A stretch of DNA of 64,000 bases from contig NZ_VKGK01000018.1 in assembly GCF_007197645.1 (NCBI RefSeq), forward strand, positions 1 through 64,000. The letters are read 5' to 3'. Numbering within the stretch: position 1 is the first letter of the stretch; each line of letters opens with the position of its first letter. Below are positions 28,205 to 38,305 of this stretch, in pieces. Source of the DNA: Shewanella hanedai. GTDB lineage: Bacteria; Pseudomonadota; Gammaproteobacteria; Enterobacterales; Shewanellaceae. The position numbers were made by a program, and so were the translations under genes. Below the pieces are notes generated by a model, which did no database searches, had not been told where the DNA came from, and worked only from the letters and a program-made list of their open reading frames with translations.

Positions 28205-29869
28205 CTAGCTCATGCGCTTGTACTTGAGACGATGTGGCTCTACCACATCAGTCCCCATGGTTTCTTTTAACCAAGTTGAGTACTCGGTGTAGTTGCCTTC
28301 ATAGAAGTTCACTTTACCCTCATCACGGTAATCAAGGATGTGAGTCGCGATTCTATCTAGGAACCAACGGTCGTGAGAAATAACCATGGCACAACCTGGG
28401 AACTCAAGTAGCGCTTCTTCAAGTGCACGTAGTGTTTCAACGTCTAAGTCGTTGGTTGGCTCATCGAGAAGCAGTACGTTACCGCCAGCTTGCAGTAGTT
28501 TAGCTAAATGGACTCGGTTACGCTCACCGCCCGATAAAGTGCCGATGATTTTTTGTTGATCGCCACCACGGAAGTTAAAGCGGCCCACATAAGCGCGACT
28601 CGGGACTTCGGTGTTGTTGATACGCATGATATCAAGACCACCAGAGATCTCCTGCCAAACCGTATTCTTGTCGTTCATTGAATCACGGAATTGATCAACT
28701 GAAGCAATTTGTACCGACTCACCTAAGTCGACGCTACCACTGTCTGGTTGCTCTTCGCCTGAGATCATCTTAAACAGGGTTGATTTACCTGCACCGTTTG
28801 CGCCAATAATTCCGACAATCGCGCCTTTTGGCACTTTGAAGCTAAGGTTGTCGATAAGGACGCGATCACCATAAGACTTAGTCAGATTATTGATCTCGAT
28901 AACCTTATCGCCAAGACGAGGTCCTGGTGGAATAAAGAGTTCGTTAGTTTCATTACGCTTTTGGTAATCGTTGGTGTTTAGCTCTTCAAAACGAGCCATA
29001 CGCGCTTTGCCTTTAGACTGACGACCTTTAGCACCTTGACGCACCCAATCAAGTTCTTTTTGAATGGTTTTTTGACGTGCGCTTTGAGTGGCAGACTCTT
29101 GGGTCAGACGAGCATCTTTCTGTTCAAGCCAAGAGGAGTAGTTACCTTCCCATGGAATACCTTCACCACGGTCGAGTTCTAAGATCCAACCTGCGGCATT
29201 ATCCAAGAAATATCTATCGTGGGTAATGGCCACAACGGTGCCTGTGTAATCTTGTAGAAAGCGCTCAAGCCAAGCGACAGATTCGGCATCCAAGTGGTTG
29301 GTGGGCTCATCAAGCAATAGCATGTCCGGCTTTTCGAGTAGCAGACGACAGATAGCCACACGACGACGTTCACCACCAGAAAGAACGGCAATTTTCTCAT
29401 CCCAATCCGGAAGGCGCAGTGCGTTGGCGGCACGCTCTAAGACGTTATCTAAATTATGTGCGTCTTGAGACTGGATAATAGCTTCGAGTTGGCCTTGTTC
29501 TTTGGCAAGGGCATCAAAATCTGCATCAGGTTCAGCGTAGAGTGCATAGACTTCATCTAAGCGAGTGAGCGCATTTTTAGCTTCAGAGACTGCCTCTTCA
29601 ACCGCTTCACGAACCGTTTGATTTTCATCGAGTTTAGGTTCTTGAGGCAGGTAACCTATTTTGAGATCTTGCATTGGGCGTGCTTCACCCTCAATCTCTG
29701 TGTCGATACCAGCCATAATGCGAAGTAGGGTAGATTTACCTGAACCGTTAAGGCCTAGGACACCAATTTTTGCACCGGGGAAAAAGCTTAAAGAGATATC
29801 TTTAAGGATCTGCTTTTTAGGCGGAACAATCTTACCAACCCTAAGCATGCTATATACAAACTGAGCCAT
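28205..29869 (-). CDS. ettA: energy-dependent translational throttle protein EttA (ABC-F)
   Basis: A 554-residue ABC-F ATPase that binds the ribosomal E site and gates the first elongation step according to the ATP/ADP ratio. Two ABC domains are seen: Walker A GLNGSGKST with signature LSGGERRRVAICRLL, and Walker A GANGAGKST with LSGGERNRVHLAKLL. The linker between them (about 245-310) is long and basic. Length and N-terminus (QFVYSMLRVGKIVPPKK) match E. coli EttA (555). It is monocistronic and divergent from glyA. Confidence 0.97.
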   Translation of the reverse strand: MAQFVYSMLRVGKIVPPKKQILKDISLSFFPGAKIGVLGLNGSGKSTLLRIMAGIDTEIEGEARPMQDLKIGYLPQEPKLDENQTVREAVEEAVSEAKNALTRLDEVYALYAEPDADFDALAKEQGQLEAIIQSQDAHNLDNVLERAANALRLPDWDEKIAVLSGGERRRVAICRLLLEKPDMLLLDEPTNHLDAESVAWLERFLQDYTGTVVAITHDRYFLDNAAGWILELDRGEGIPWEGNYSSWLEQKDARLTQESATQSARQKTIQKELDWVRQGAKGRQSKGKARMARFEELNTNDYQKRNETNELFIPPGPRLGDKVIEINNLTKSYGDRVLIDNLSFKVPKGAIVGIIGANGAGKSTLFKMISGEEQPDSGSVDLGESVQIASVDQFRDSMNDKNTVWQEISGGLDIMRINNTEVPSRAYVGRFNFRGGDQQKIIGTLSGGERNRVHLAKLLQAGGNVLLLDEPTNDLDVETLRALEEALLEFPGCAMVISHDRWFLDRIATHILDYRDEGKVNFYEGNYTEYSTWLKETMGTDVVEPHRLKYKRMS

Positions 29870-30096
29870 GATTTCATCTTCTGTTTCAAAACAATGGCAC
29901 GATTCTACTTCATTAAAAGGGGAAGCAAAACAGTGGGAAGCCTAAATAAGAAAAAGTGTTTTCTATAATCGCTATCAAAGTAACGGCTTAAGGTTTTTTC
30001 GAAGTAAAACATGCTGGAATCGCGATTTAGTCTGCATTTGTTGTAACTGTGAGCTGGGCTCAGTTTCAACCGCAAGGAATTTCATGTTCCAAATAC

Positions 30097-30112
30097 TGTG
30101 ATTGTGATCAAA
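30097..30112 (+). promoter_or_regulatory. possible CRP-like site upstream of glyA
   Basis: TGTGA-N6-TCAAA resembles the CRP consensus TGTGA-N6-TCACA with one mismatch, about 55 bases before the glyA start. E. coli glyA is known for PurR and MetR control, so this is only a suggestion. Confidence 0.3.
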
Positions 30113-30167
30113 TGCGCTGTAGAATACCGCGCAACCCTACTATAAGAATTTACAGCTGGAGTAAGAA

Positions 30168-31424
30168 ATGCTGAAAAAAGATATGAATATCGCGGACTTT
30201 GATCCACAACTGTTTCAAGCGATTCAAGATGAAACTCGTCGTCAAGAAGAGCACATCGAACTTATCGCTTCAGAAAATTACACCAGTCCACGTGTTCTCG
30301 AAGCTCAAGGTTCTCAGTTAACTAACAAGTACGCCGAAGGTTACCCTGGTAAGCGTTACTATGGCGGTTGTGAGCACGTTGATATTGCTGAAGAGTTAGC
30401 TATTTCTCGCGCTAAAGAATTATTTGGTGCTACCTACGCAAACGTTCAGCCTCACTCTGGTTCACAGGCAAACGCTGCTGTATTCATGGCACTACTTGAA
30501 GGTGGTGACACAGTATTGGGTATGAGCTTGGCTCACGGTGGTCATCTAACTCACGGTTCTCACGTTAGCTTCTCTGGTAAGTTATACAATGCAGTTCAGT
30601 ACGGAATCGACGAAACAACGGGTAAGATCGATTACGCCGAAGTTGAACGTCTTGCTCTTGAGCACAAGCCAAAGATGGTTATTGCTGGTTTTAGTGCATA
30701 TTCTGGCATTATCGATTGGGGCAAGTTCCGCGAAATTGCTGACAAAGTAGGTGCTTACCTGTTTGTTGATATGGCTCACGTAGCGGGTCTTGTGGCTGCG
30801 GGTATCTATCCGAATCCACTTCCACATGCACACGTTGTTACTACAACAACTCATAAGACATTAGCTGGCCCTCGTGGCGGACTGATTCTATCTGCAATCA
30901 ATGATGAAGCTATCTACAAGAAGCTGAACTCTGCCGTATTCCCAGGTGGCCAAGGCGGTCCTTTGATGCACGTTATCGCTGCTAAAGCGGTTGCATTTAA
31001 AGAAGCACTAGAGCCTGAGTTTACAGCTTACCAAGAGCAAGTTGTTGTTAATGCTCAAGCGATGGCTAAGACATTCATCGAGCGTGGCTATGATGTTGTT
31101 TCTGGCGGAACTGACAATCATCTATTCTTGCTTGATTTGATTGCTAAAGATATCACAGGTAAAGATGCCGATGCGGCGTTGGGTCTTGCTAACATCACTG
31201 TTAACAAGAACTCAGTACCGAATGATCCACGTTCACCATTTGTGACTTCTGGTCTTCGTATTGGCTCACCAGCGATTACTCGTCGCGGCTTTAAAGAAGC
31301 TGAAGCGGTTGAGCTAACTAACTGGATGTGTGATGTGTTGGATGACATTACTAATGAAGGTACAATTGAGCGTGTTAAGAACCAGGTTCTTGAATTGTGC
31401 GCTAAGTTCCCTGTTTACGGTTAA
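30168..31424 (+). CDS. glyA: serine hydroxymethyltransferase
   Basis: A 418-residue PLP enzyme that converts serine and tetrahydrofolate to glycine and 5,10-methylene-THF, the main source of one-carbon units. The PLP lysine is Lys230 in [14 protein letters not shown]. The N-terminus ([12 protein letters not shown]) and [19 protein letters not shown] are near-identical to the gamma-proteobacterial form (E. coli 417). CTGGAGTAAGAA precedes the ATG. Monocistronic, with its own terminator; nrdR follows, as in related genomes. Confidence 0.97.
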   Translation: MLKKDMNIADFDPQLFQAIQDETRRQEEHIELIASENYTSPRVLEAQGSQLTNKYAEGYPGKRYYGGCEHVDIAEELAISRAKELFGATYANVQPHSGSQANAAVFMALLEGGDTVLGMSLAHGGHLTHGSHVSFSGKLYNAVQYGIDETTGKIDYAEVERLALEHKPKMVIAGFSAYSGIIDWGKFREIADKVGAYLFVDMAHVAGLVAAGIYPNPLPHAHVVTTTTHKTLAGPRGGLILSAINDEAIYKKLNSAVFPGGQGGPLMHVIAAKAVAFKEALEPEFTAYQEQVVVNAQAMAKTFIERGYDVVSGGTDNHLFLLDLIAKDITGKDADAALGLANITVNKNSVPNDPRSPFVTSGLRIGSPAITRRGFKEAEAVELTNWMCDVLDDITNEGTIERVKNQVLELCAKFPVYG

Positions 31425-31452
31425 CCTTAAGGGTTAAATCAGGTAAACTTCG

Positions 31453-31479
31453 ATGGCCGCTTTTTAGCGGCCATTTTTG
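31453..31479 (+). terminator. terminator of glyA
   Basis: ATGGCCGC pairs with GCGGCCAT around a 6-base loop and is followed by TTTTTG. Confidence 0.85.
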
Positions 31480-31573
31480 TATCTGACGATTGTCATTGAG
31501 TAAATGTGAACTCTGATTTAGAGTTGTGACTTTAACTCATCTTTTTTTATTATATTTTCCCGCTGGAGGCTCA

Positions 31574-32023
31574 ATGCATTGTCCATTTTGCAGCGCAACT
31601 GATACTAAGGTGATCGATTCCCGTTTAGTGGCTGATGGTCATCAAGTCAGGCGTCGTCGTGAATGCGCTGAGTGTCATGAACGATTTACGACCTTTGAAG
31701 GCGCAGAGTTAGTCATGCCTCGGGTCGTCAAGCAAGACGGTAGCCGTCAGCCTTTCGATGAAGAAAAACTCCGTGGTGGCATGCTTAGAGCAGTCGAAAA
31801 GCGCCCGGTTTCTATGGAGCAAATCGAGCTGGCTTTGACCAAAATCAAGTCCACACTTCGTGGTACCGGTGAGCGTGAGATTAAATCAGAGATGATAGGC
31901 AATCTGATGATGGATCAATTAGTCAACCTCGATAAGGTGGCTTATATCCGTTTTGCCTCTGTGTATCGCGCATTTGAAGATGTTTCTGAGTTTGGCGACG
32001 CCATCGCTAACTTGCAAAAATAG
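31574..32023 (+). CDS. nrdR: transcriptional repressor NrdR
   Basis: A 149-residue repressor of ribonucleotide reductase genes that senses ATP/dATP. It has an N-terminal zinc ribbon (MHCPFC... [12 protein letters not shown]) and a C-terminal ATP-cone (about 49-139). The ATG at 31574 gives the exact family start and length, with GGAGG upstream; a longer reading from 31526 is not supported. It heads the conserved nrdR-rib-nusB-thiL block. Confidence 0.96.
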   Translation: MHCPFCSATDTKVIDSRLVADGHQVRRRRECAECHERFTTFEGAELVMPRVVKQDGSRQPFDEEKLRGGMLRAVEKRPVSMEQIELALTKIKSTLRGTGEREIKSEMIGNLMMDQLVNLDKVAYIRFASVYRAFEDVSEFGDAIANLQK

Positions 32024-32137
32024 TAAGATAACTGAATAAGTTGCGAGCTTGGCGATGAACGACATTGCTAAGCTGGCAAGTAGAAAGATAATTGCATCAA
32101 TTGAACCTGTGTGAATCATCTCAAGGTTGAGAGCATT

Positions 32138-33274
32138 ATGTGGTCTATAGAAGATATTGAAATGATGAGTCGTGCCATCAAGCTGGCACGTGAAGGTGTA
32201 TACACCACTCGCCCAAATCCGTGTGTGGGCTGTGTGATAACCAAAGATGGTCAACTTATTGGTGAAGGCTTCCACATCAAAGCGGGAGGTCCTCATGCCG
32301 AGGTGCATGCATTGGCTATGGCCAATATTGATGCCGATTTGGGCGCCAAAGGCGGCACCGCTTACGTCACCTTAGAACCTTGTAGCCATTATGGCCGCAC
32401 ACCACCGTGCGCCGAAGCGTTAATTAAAAATCAAGTGGCGCGAGTCGTGGTGGCTGTAGAAGATCCAAATCCGCAAGTATCGGGACGTGGGATTGCCATG
32501 CTCAGAGAAGCGGGCATTCAGGTTGATGTCGGTCTGTTAAAAGATGAAGCTAAACAGATCAATCCAGGCTTTATGAAGCGAATGGAGACTGGCCTACCTT
32601 GGGTGACGGTTAAATTAGCCTCGAGCCTTGATGGTAAAACAGCGCTATCCAATGGCGTTTCCAAATGGATAACCGGCCCCGATGCTCGCCGCGATGTACA
32701 ACGATTACGCGCTCGACATTGTGCGTTAGTAACGGGTGTTGAAACCGTATTAGCCGATAATCCATCACTGAATGTTCGTCATAGTGAGTTGGGTTATGTG
32801 GCAGATAAACTGAGTGTCACCGAACTGCATCAGCCTTTGCGGGTTGTGCTCGATAGCCGCGCTCGTTTGACGACAAACTTAATGCTTTTCTCTATCGAGA
32901 GTCCCATTCTGCTCGTTTCTTGCGTGGATTATCCTGATGGTGAAAAAGCCAAGTGGCCCGCTTATGTCAGCCACATTACATTGTCTGCTGATGAGACAGG
33001 GCGAGTGAGTTTAAGCGAACTTTTCAAATACCTTGGCAAGTGCTGTAACTCAGTGCTTATTGAAGCTGGCGCGACCTTAGCTGGTAGCGTTATCGCACAA
33101 GGCCATGGTGATGAGCTGGTGCTCTACCAGGCGATGAAAATTTTAGGTTCGAGCGGACGTAACTTAATCACACTTCCAGATTATGATGTGATGTCAGCAG
33201 TGCCGATAATTAAGCTCATCGATGAACGTAAAATCGGGGCAGATACCCGCTTAATATTAGATATAAGGTCATAA
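32138..33274 (+). CDS. ribD: bifunctional riboflavin deaminase/reductase RibD
   Basis: A 378-residue enzyme for the second and third steps of riboflavin synthesis: deamination, then NADPH-dependent reduction of the pyrimidine intermediate. The N-terminal deaminase domain carries the zinc set His53-Ala-Glu55, Cys82 and Cys91 (HAE and PCSHYGRTPPC). The reductase domain (about 150-375) starts at VTVKLASSLDGKTALS. The ATG at 32138 has AAGGTTGAG upstream; a GTG at 32111 is the alternative. It is separated from ribE by four bases. Confidence 0.95.
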   Translation: MWSIEDIEMMSRAIKLAREGVYTTRPNPCVGCVITKDGQLIGEGFHIKAGGPHAEVHALAMANIDADLGAKGGTAYVTLEPCSHYGRTPPCAEALIKNQVARVVVAVEDPNPQVSGRGIAMLREAGIQVDVGLLKDEAKQINPGFMKRMETGLPWVTVKLASSLDGKTALSNGVSKWITGPDARRDVQRLRARHCALVTGVETVLADNPSLNVRHSELGYVADKLSVTELHQPLRVVLDSRARLTTNLMLFSIESPILLVSCVDYPDGEKAKWPAYVSHITLSADETGRVSLSELFKYLGKCCNSVLIEAGATLAGSVIAQGHGDELVLYQAMKILGSSGRNLITLPDYDVMSAVPIIKLIDERKIGADTRLILDIRS

Positions 33275-33278
33275 AGTC

Positions 33279-33941
33279 ATGTTTACTGGGATCATTGAAT
33301 CAGTAGGTTCATTGCGTAAAATAGAACGCCGTGGTGATGATATTCGCCTTACCGTTGCCAGTGGAAAACTCGATCTAAGTGATATACGTCTGGGTGATAG
33401 TATCGCGACTAACGGTGTGTGTCTGACGGTTGTTGAGTGCATGAGTGATGGCTATGTTGCCGATATCTCTGCCGAAACCGTTAGTTTAACTGGTTTTGCT
33501 CATTATCAGGTGGGACGTAAGGTTAACTTAGAAAAAGCGGTCACCCCTACGACTCGTTTAGGCGGGCATATGGTCAGTGGCCATGTTGATGGTGTCGCCA
33601 GTGTCGATGACAGGCAGTATCGCGGCAAAGCGATTGAGTTTTGGCTTACTGCCCCAGCTAGTCTAGCGCGTTACATTGCCCATAAAGGGTCAATTACCAT
33701 CGATGGTGTCAGCCTGACGGTTAATGAAGTGAATGATAATCGCTTCAGATTAACCATTGTGCCTCACACCGCGGGTGAAACAACCTTAGTCGAGCTGAAG
33801 GCGGGTGATTCGGTGAATATCGAAGTTGACCTCATTGCGCGTCATTTAGAACGCTTAATGACTTATGGCAGCAGCAAGTCTGAGACTCCCGAGTCGAATG
33901 TGACTATGGATCTGTTAGCTCGCTCAGGTTTTTTACGTTAA
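33279..33941 (+). CDS. ribE: riboflavin synthase alpha chain
   Basis: A 220-residue enzyme that dismutates two lumazine molecules into riboflavin plus the pyrimidine product. It shows the duplicated lumazine-binding barrels: MFTGIIESVG and GVCLTVVE in the first half, HMVSGHVDG and ITIDGVSLTVNEV in the second. The gene is called ribC in E. coli. Four bases separate it from ribD. Confidence 0.95.
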   Translation: MFTGIIESVGSLRKIERRGDDIRLTVASGKLDLSDIRLGDSIATNGVCLTVVECMSDGYVADISAETVSLTGFAHYQVGRKVNLEKAVTPTTRLGGHMVSGHVDGVASVDDRQYRGKAIEFWLTAPASLARYIAHKGSITIDGVSLTVNEVNDNRFRLTIVPHTAGETTLVELKAGDSVNIEVDLIARHLERLMTYGSSKSETPESNVTMDLLARSGFLR

Positions 33942-34011
33942 AGGCTGGTAAACACCAGCAATAACAGATTAACTATTTGTATTAATTAGAACTAAAAATT
34001 AGGGGCTCACA

Positions 34012-35115
34012 ATGTCGTTACACAGTATAGAAGAGATCATCGAAGATATTCGCCTCGGTAAAATGGTTATCTTGATGGACGATGAAGATAGAGAAAATGA
34101 AGGTGATCTGATCATGGCTGCCGACATGGTTACCGCTGAAGCGGTAAACTTTATGGCTAAGTTTGGTCGTGGTTTAATCTGTCAGACATTAACGAAAGCG
34201 CGCTGTCAGCAGTTAAACTTGCCTCTTATGGTTACTGACAATAACGCCCAGTTTTCGACTAACTTTACGGTTTCTATCGAAGCTGCTGAAGGTGTGACAA
34301 CCGGTATTTCAGCCCAAGACCGTGCAGTGACAATACTTGCTGCAGTCGGTAAAGATGCTAAGCCTACGGATATCGTCCAGCCTGGCCATATCTTTCCTTT
34401 AATGGCGAAAGAGGGCGGCGTACTAATCCGTGCTGGTCACACTGAAGCGGGCTGTGATTTAGCGCGTTTGGCTGGTTTTGAAGCGTCTTCTGTGATTGTC
34501 GAAATTCTTAATGATGACGGCACTATGGCTCGTCGTCCGGATCTTGAGATTTTTGCGAAAGAGCACGGTCTTAAGATGGGAACGATTGCAGATCTGATTG
34601 AATACCGTAATACCAAAGAAACGAACGTCGTGTGCGAAGCCAAATGCAAGCTTCCGACTCGCTTTGGTGAATTCGACATGATGACTTTTAGAGACACTAT
34701 CGATAACCAGCTACACCATGTGCTCGTTAAAGGCGAGGTGAAAGAGGATGTTCTGGTTCGTGTGCATCTGCAAAATACCTTTAATGACTTGCTTCACTCT
34801 GAGCGTGATCAGCAACGTAGTTGGCCACTTGAGAAGGCGATGAAGCGCATTGCCGATGAAGGTGGCGTACTGGTGTTACTGGGTAACCAAGAACACAGCA
34901 GTGATATTCTCGCGAAAGTGAAGGCATTTGAGCTTGAAGATAATGGACAAGCTGTGGCATCGCCTAAATGGAATGGTACCTCTAGTCTTGTTGGTGTAGG
35001 CTCTCAAATTTTAGCAAGCATTGGTGTGACTAAGATGCGTTTATTGAGTTCACCAAAGCGTTATCATTCGCTATCGGGTTTCGGCCTAGAAGTGACAGAA
35101 TACATTTCTGAATAG
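34012..35115 (+). CDS. ribBA: 3,4-dihydroxy-2-butanone-4-phosphate synthase with degenerate GTP cyclohydrolase II domain
   Basis: A 367-residue protein. The N-terminal DHBP synthase (about 1-200) is intact, with [25 protein letters not shown] and the RAGHTE active-site loop, and makes the 4-carbon unit for riboflavin from ribulose 5-phosphate. The C-terminal domain (about 205-367) keeps the GTP cyclohydrolase II fold but lacks the zinc cysteines and the QEGR loop: the segment reads [20 protein letters not shown], followed by NQEHSS. This is the RibBX variant described in Shewanella and related Proteobacteria, so a separate RibA should exist elsewhere. No FMN riboswitch was recognised in the 70-base upstream gap. 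Confidence 0.93.
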   Translation: MSLHSIEEIIEDIRLGKMVILMDDEDRENEGDLIMAADMVTAEAVNFMAKFGRGLICQTLTKARCQQLNLPLMVTDNNAQFSTNFTVSIEAAEGVTTGISAQDRAVTILAAVGKDAKPTDIVQPGHIFPLMAKEGGVLIRAGHTEAGCDLARLAGFEASSVIVEILNDDGTMARRPDLEIFAKEHGLKMGTIADLIEYRNTKETNVVCEAKCKLPTRFGEFDMMTFRDTIDNQLHHVLVKGEVKEDVLVRVHLQNTFNDLLHSERDQQRSWPLEKAMKRIADEGGVLVLLGNQEHSSDILAKVKAFELEDNGQAVASPKWNGTSSLVGVGSQILASIGVTKMRLLSSPKRYHSLSGFGLEVTEYISE

Positions 35116-35138
35116 AATTTATAAATTTATAAATAATT

Positions 35139-35193
35139 GCATGGGGAACAGGAGACAGGCTGTGCTATCATACCGCCTCTTCCGTGCCCATGC
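35139..35193 (+). promoter_or_regulatory. structured leader ahead of ribH
   Basis: GCATGGG (35139-35145) and CCCATGC (35187-35193) close a long imperfect hairpin whose inner arms (GGAGACAGG and CCGCCTCTTCC) also partly pair. It lies in the ribH 5' region. It does not look like the FMN riboswitch core, so its role is open. Confidence 0.35.
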
Positions 35194-35223
35194 CGGTAAA
35201 ATTAGCTAATTTAGGTAAGATAA

Positions 35224-35706
35224 ATGAACGTAGTTCAAGGTAATATCGAGTCGAAAAATGCAAAGGTTGCTATCGTTGTATCACGCTTCAACAGCTTTCT
35301 AGTTGAGAGTTTACTTGAGGGTGCGGTCGACACACTGAAACGCTTTGGTCAAGTTGCTGATGAGAACATCACAGTAGTACGAGTACCTGGAGCGGTTGAA
35401 TTACCATTGGCTGCACGTCGTGTTGCTGCTAGCGGTAAATTTGATGGCATAATTGCATTAGGTGCAGTTATCCGTGGCGGTACGCCACACTTTGATTTTG
35501 TTGCAGGTGAGTGTAACAAAGGTTTAGCTCAGGTCGCACTTGAGTTTGATCTTCCTGTTTCATTTGGCGTTTTGACTACAGATACTATTGAGCAAGCCAT
35601 TGAGCGCTCAGGTACTAAAGCGGGTAACAAGGGCGGCGAAGCTGCACTTGGTCTGCTTGAAATGGTCAACGTGCTGCAAGAACTAGAACAGCAGTTGCAA
35701 GATTAG
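35224..35706 (+). CDS. ribH: 6,7-dimethyl-8-ribityllumazine synthase
   Basis: A 160-residue enzyme joining the ribityl-pyrimidine with dihydroxybutanone phosphate. Landmarks are [16 protein letters not shown], the substrate segment [11 protein letters not shown] and [16 protein letters not shown]. The length agrees with the family. The E. coli name is ribE. It follows the structured leader and is eight bases from nusB. Confidence 0.96.
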   Translation: MNVVQGNIESKNAKVAIVVSRFNSFLVESLLEGAVDTLKRFGQVADENITVVRVPGAVELPLAARRVAASGKFDGIIALGAVIRGGTPHFDFVAGECNKGLAQVALEFDLPVSFGVLTTDTIEQAIERSGTKAGNKGGEAALGLLEMVNVLQELEQQLQD

Positions 35707-35714
35707 GAATAAAG

Positions 35715-36119
35715 ATGAAGCCTTCTGAGCGCCGCAAGGCCCGCCGTTTAGCCGTTCAAGCCATATACTCTTGGCAGTTAAGTGGAAATAACGTTGCTGA
35801 TGTTGAGCATGAATTTCTGACTGAACAAAAGATTGAGGGTATCGATGTTGCTTACTTCCGTGAGCTATTATCGGGAACAGCGACAAAACAGGCTCAAATT
35901 GACGAGCTAATTATCCCTCATATTGAGCGTCCTTTTAATGAGGTCTCTCCTATTGAGAAAGCCGTGTTAAGACTGGCGACTTATGAGCTTACATTCCGTA
36001 AAGATGTCCCTTATAAAGTGGCGATTAATGAAGCAATTGAATTAGCGAAAGCGTTCGGTGCTGAAGATGGTCATAAATTTGTAAACGGTATTCTCGACAA
36101 GATTGTAGGTCGTAAGTAA
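35715..36119 (+). CDS. nusB: transcription antitermination factor NusB
   Basis: A 134-residue RNA-binding helical protein that with NusE/S10 forms the antitermination complex on rRNA operons. Conserved parts are [15 protein letters not shown] at the start and the C-terminal [17 protein letters not shown]. It is preceded by ribH with an eight-base gap, and a terminator follows directly. Confidence 0.96.
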   Translation: MKPSERRKARRLAVQAIYSWQLSGNNVADVEHEFLTEQKIEGIDVAYFRELLSGTATKQAQIDELIIPHIERPFNEVSPIEKAVLRLATYELTFRKDVPYKVAINEAIELAKAFGAEDGHKFVNGILDKIVGRK

Positions 36120-36127
36120 TACAACAT

Positions 36128-36153
36128 ACGGCATCTTAGGGTGCCGTTTTTTT
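36128..36153 (+). terminator. terminator after nusB
   Basis: ACGGCATC pairs with GGTGCCGT (one G-U pair) around a 4-base loop and is followed by seven T. Confidence 0.85.
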
Positions 36154-36281
36154 GTCTTTATTTTCTATTCATCCTACAGCTCAGATTTTAAAGAGATGAG
36201 CGTTAATTTTTACTCGTCATCGTTATTCCGGATTTAATCTGATAGTTGCTCATTTCACCCAGTTAACGAGTACTTATTCCT

Positions 36282-37241
36282 GTGAAAGAATTTCAATTAA
36301 TCGAAAAGTTTTTTACCAAGCAAGCCTCTTCACGTCGTGATGTAGAGCTAGGTATTGGTGATGATTGCGCTTTAGTTATTCCTGCGGTTAATAAATCCAT
36401 CGCTATCTCCTGTGACACCTTAGTAGAGAATGTCCACTTCTACCCCGATATCCCCCCTAAAGCTTTGGGTTACAAATCACTTGCTGTTAATCTTTCAGAC
36501 CTTGCTTCTATGGGCGCAGAGCCTGCATGGATGACGTTAGCATTGACCTTGCCTGATGTGGATGAGGAATGGTTAACAAGCTACAGTGAAGGCCTGTTTG
36601 AAGCCGCAGAGTACTATAATATTGCGCTTGTTGGCGGTGATACAACCCGTGGACCGAGATCTATCACCATTACCGTCAACGGCCAAGTGCCTACAGGTAA
36701 AGCCCTGACTCGAAATGGTGCCAGAAATGGCGACTGGATCTATGTGACAGGGACATTAGGTGATTCAGCCCTAGGGTTAGATGTTATTCGTGGCAGCAGG
36801 CAAGTCGCACCTGAGCATCAGGATTACTTGGTCAATCGCCATTACTATCCAAGCCCTAGACTGCTCGCTGGACAAGCATTGCGTAACCTTGCTTCAAGCG
36901 CTATTGACCTGTCTGACGGGCTCTTGAGTGATATCCAGCATGTACTGAAGTTGTCTGGCATGAGTGCTGTTATCGATGTCGATCTTTTACCTTTGTCAGA
37001 TGCGTTAAAAAGTTCAGTGAATGACGAGGAAGCGTTAAGTTATGCACTGACTGGAGGCGAAGATTACGAGTTGCTCTTTAGTGTTCCAGAAGCCCAAAAA
37101 GGGGCGCTGGAGATTGCACTTGCTAACACTGGAGTGTCATTTGCTCAAATAGGGCAGGTGAGTACTGGTGATAAATTGAGACTGATCCGTAATGGCCAAC
37201 CTTACACGCCCACTAATATTGGATTTGAGCATTTTTCCTAA
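36282..37241 (+). CDS. thiL: thiamine-monophosphate kinase
   Basis: A 319-residue ATP-dependent kinase that phosphorylates TMP to thiamine diphosphate. The PurM-like fold is marked by GIGDDCALV, the metal-binding SDLASMGAEP, GGDTTRG and the late GGEDYELLF. The start is GTG at 36282. It overlaps pgpA by one base (TAATG), so the two are translationally coupled. Confidence 0.95.
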   Translation: MKEFQLIEKFFTKQASSRRDVELGIGDDCALVIPAVNKSIAISCDTLVENVHFYPDIPPKALGYKSLAVNLSDLASMGAEPAWMTLALTLPDVDEEWLTSYSEGLFEAAEYYNIALVGGDTTRGPRSITITVNGQVPTGKALTRNGARNGDWIYVTGTLGDSALGLDVIRGSRQVAPEHQDYLVNRHYYPSPRLLAGQALRNLASSAIDLSDGLLSDIQHVLKLSGMSAVIDVDLLPLSDALKSSVNDEEALSYALTGGEDYELLFSVPEAQKGALEIALANTGVSFAQIGQVSTGDKLRLIRNGQPYTPTNIGFEHFS

Positions 37242-37735
37242 TGAAAATATTTTCTAAAGATAAAGCGCTTGCTCGCTTGTCCCTTTCTAATCCGATTCAT
37301 TTCTTAGCCTTGGGTTTCGGTTCTGGCATGATGGCGAAGGCACCAGGTACCTTTGGCACGCTTGCTGCTATTCCTATTTACTTGCTGATGGCACCTTTGA
37401 GTATTGAATGGTATCTAGGCTTGACGCTGTTAAGCGTAATTCTCGGTTTTTATATCTGTCATGTAGCTGCTAAGGATATGGGTGTACATGATCATGGCGC
37501 CATTGTTTGGGATGAATTGGCTGGTCTATTGATCACCATGATCGCCGCGCCAGCAGGTTGGGTTTGGATTGTTATCGGTTTTACGTTGTTTCGATTTTTC
37601 GACATCTTAAAGCCGTGGCCGATCCGTTGGCTCGACGCTAAAGTAAAAGGTGGCTTTGGCATCATGATTGATGATGTGCTTGCTGGTTTATTTTCTTTAG
37701 CTTGCCTTCAAGGTCTTGCTTATTACTTTGCATAA
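37241..37735 (+). CDS. pgpA: phosphatidylglycerophosphatase A
   Basis: A 164-residue inner-membrane phosphatase making phosphatidylglycerol from its phosphate precursor. Family motifs are APGTFGTLAAIP, VWDELAGL and MIDDVLAGL, with three or four hydrophobic helices. It is the last gene of the thiL operon. Confidence 0.94.
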   Translation: MKIFSKDKALARLSLSNPIHFLALGFGSGMMAKAPGTFGTLAAIPIYLLMAPLSIEWYLGLTLLSVILGFYICHVAAKDMGVHDHGAIVWDELAGLLITMIAAPAGWVWIVIGFTLFRFFDILKPWPIRWLDAKVKGGFGIMIDDVLAGLFSLACLQGLAYYFA

Positions 37736-37770
37736 TGGCTAATGCTAGCAAGCGTTAAGCTTACCTCTTT

Positions 37771-37787
37771 GGGCCCTAAACGGGCCC
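37771..37787 (+). terminator. weak hairpin after pgpA
   Basis: Two GGGCCC units, each self-complementary, form a 6-bp stem around a 5-base loop, 35 bases after pgpA. Only a short GGTTTAT follows, so termination may be weak. Confidence 0.45.
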
Positions 37788-38305
37788 GGTTTATAACAAC
37801 CCACACAAGAAATACCGTTAATTCCCCCTCCAGTTGTATGACTCTCTGTGGTCACATTCACACTCTCGTTGTTGCTCATTTTCTTTTCGTCAATTTGAAC
37901 CTGAACTGGTGCTGTACACAATTTGTTTCAATTGTTCACTTTTTTTGCAGTTATGTTAAAATCTCCTGAATAGTCGATTCAACTGTTTGATTGTTGTTTT
38001 GTGGTTTTATACTCTAACCAATAAAAGGTGATGAATTTTAGACGCTTACTTTGATAGGTTTTAAAAATTATCTTGTATGTTTATTCGGCGGTGGTGTTAA
38101 CAAAGCATAGCGAGTTGATCCCCCACTTTTCCGGATTTACCTTTATATATTTCGCTAGGCTTAATCCTGTGCTTTGAAATAATTTGGGTATAAATGGTTT
38201 GTGTTTCATGCCGAGAGGTATAAAAAATAGATTATTCTTATCATGCAAACAGTCCGCATCTGTGAAACACAGAATGTGAAAATAACAATAAATAATAATG
38301 GTTAT
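37788..38305. other. intergenic region upstream of the membrane coiled-coil gene
   Basis: About 520 bases, AT-rich. A TATACT box near 38009 could be a promoter element. Short frames are present but none has a ribosome-binding site or family pattern. No palindrome stands out. Confidence 0.5.

Noticed and set aside
33942..34011. FMN riboswitch ahead of ribBA
   Set aside because: The gap is only 70 bases and lacks the conserved aptamer segments.
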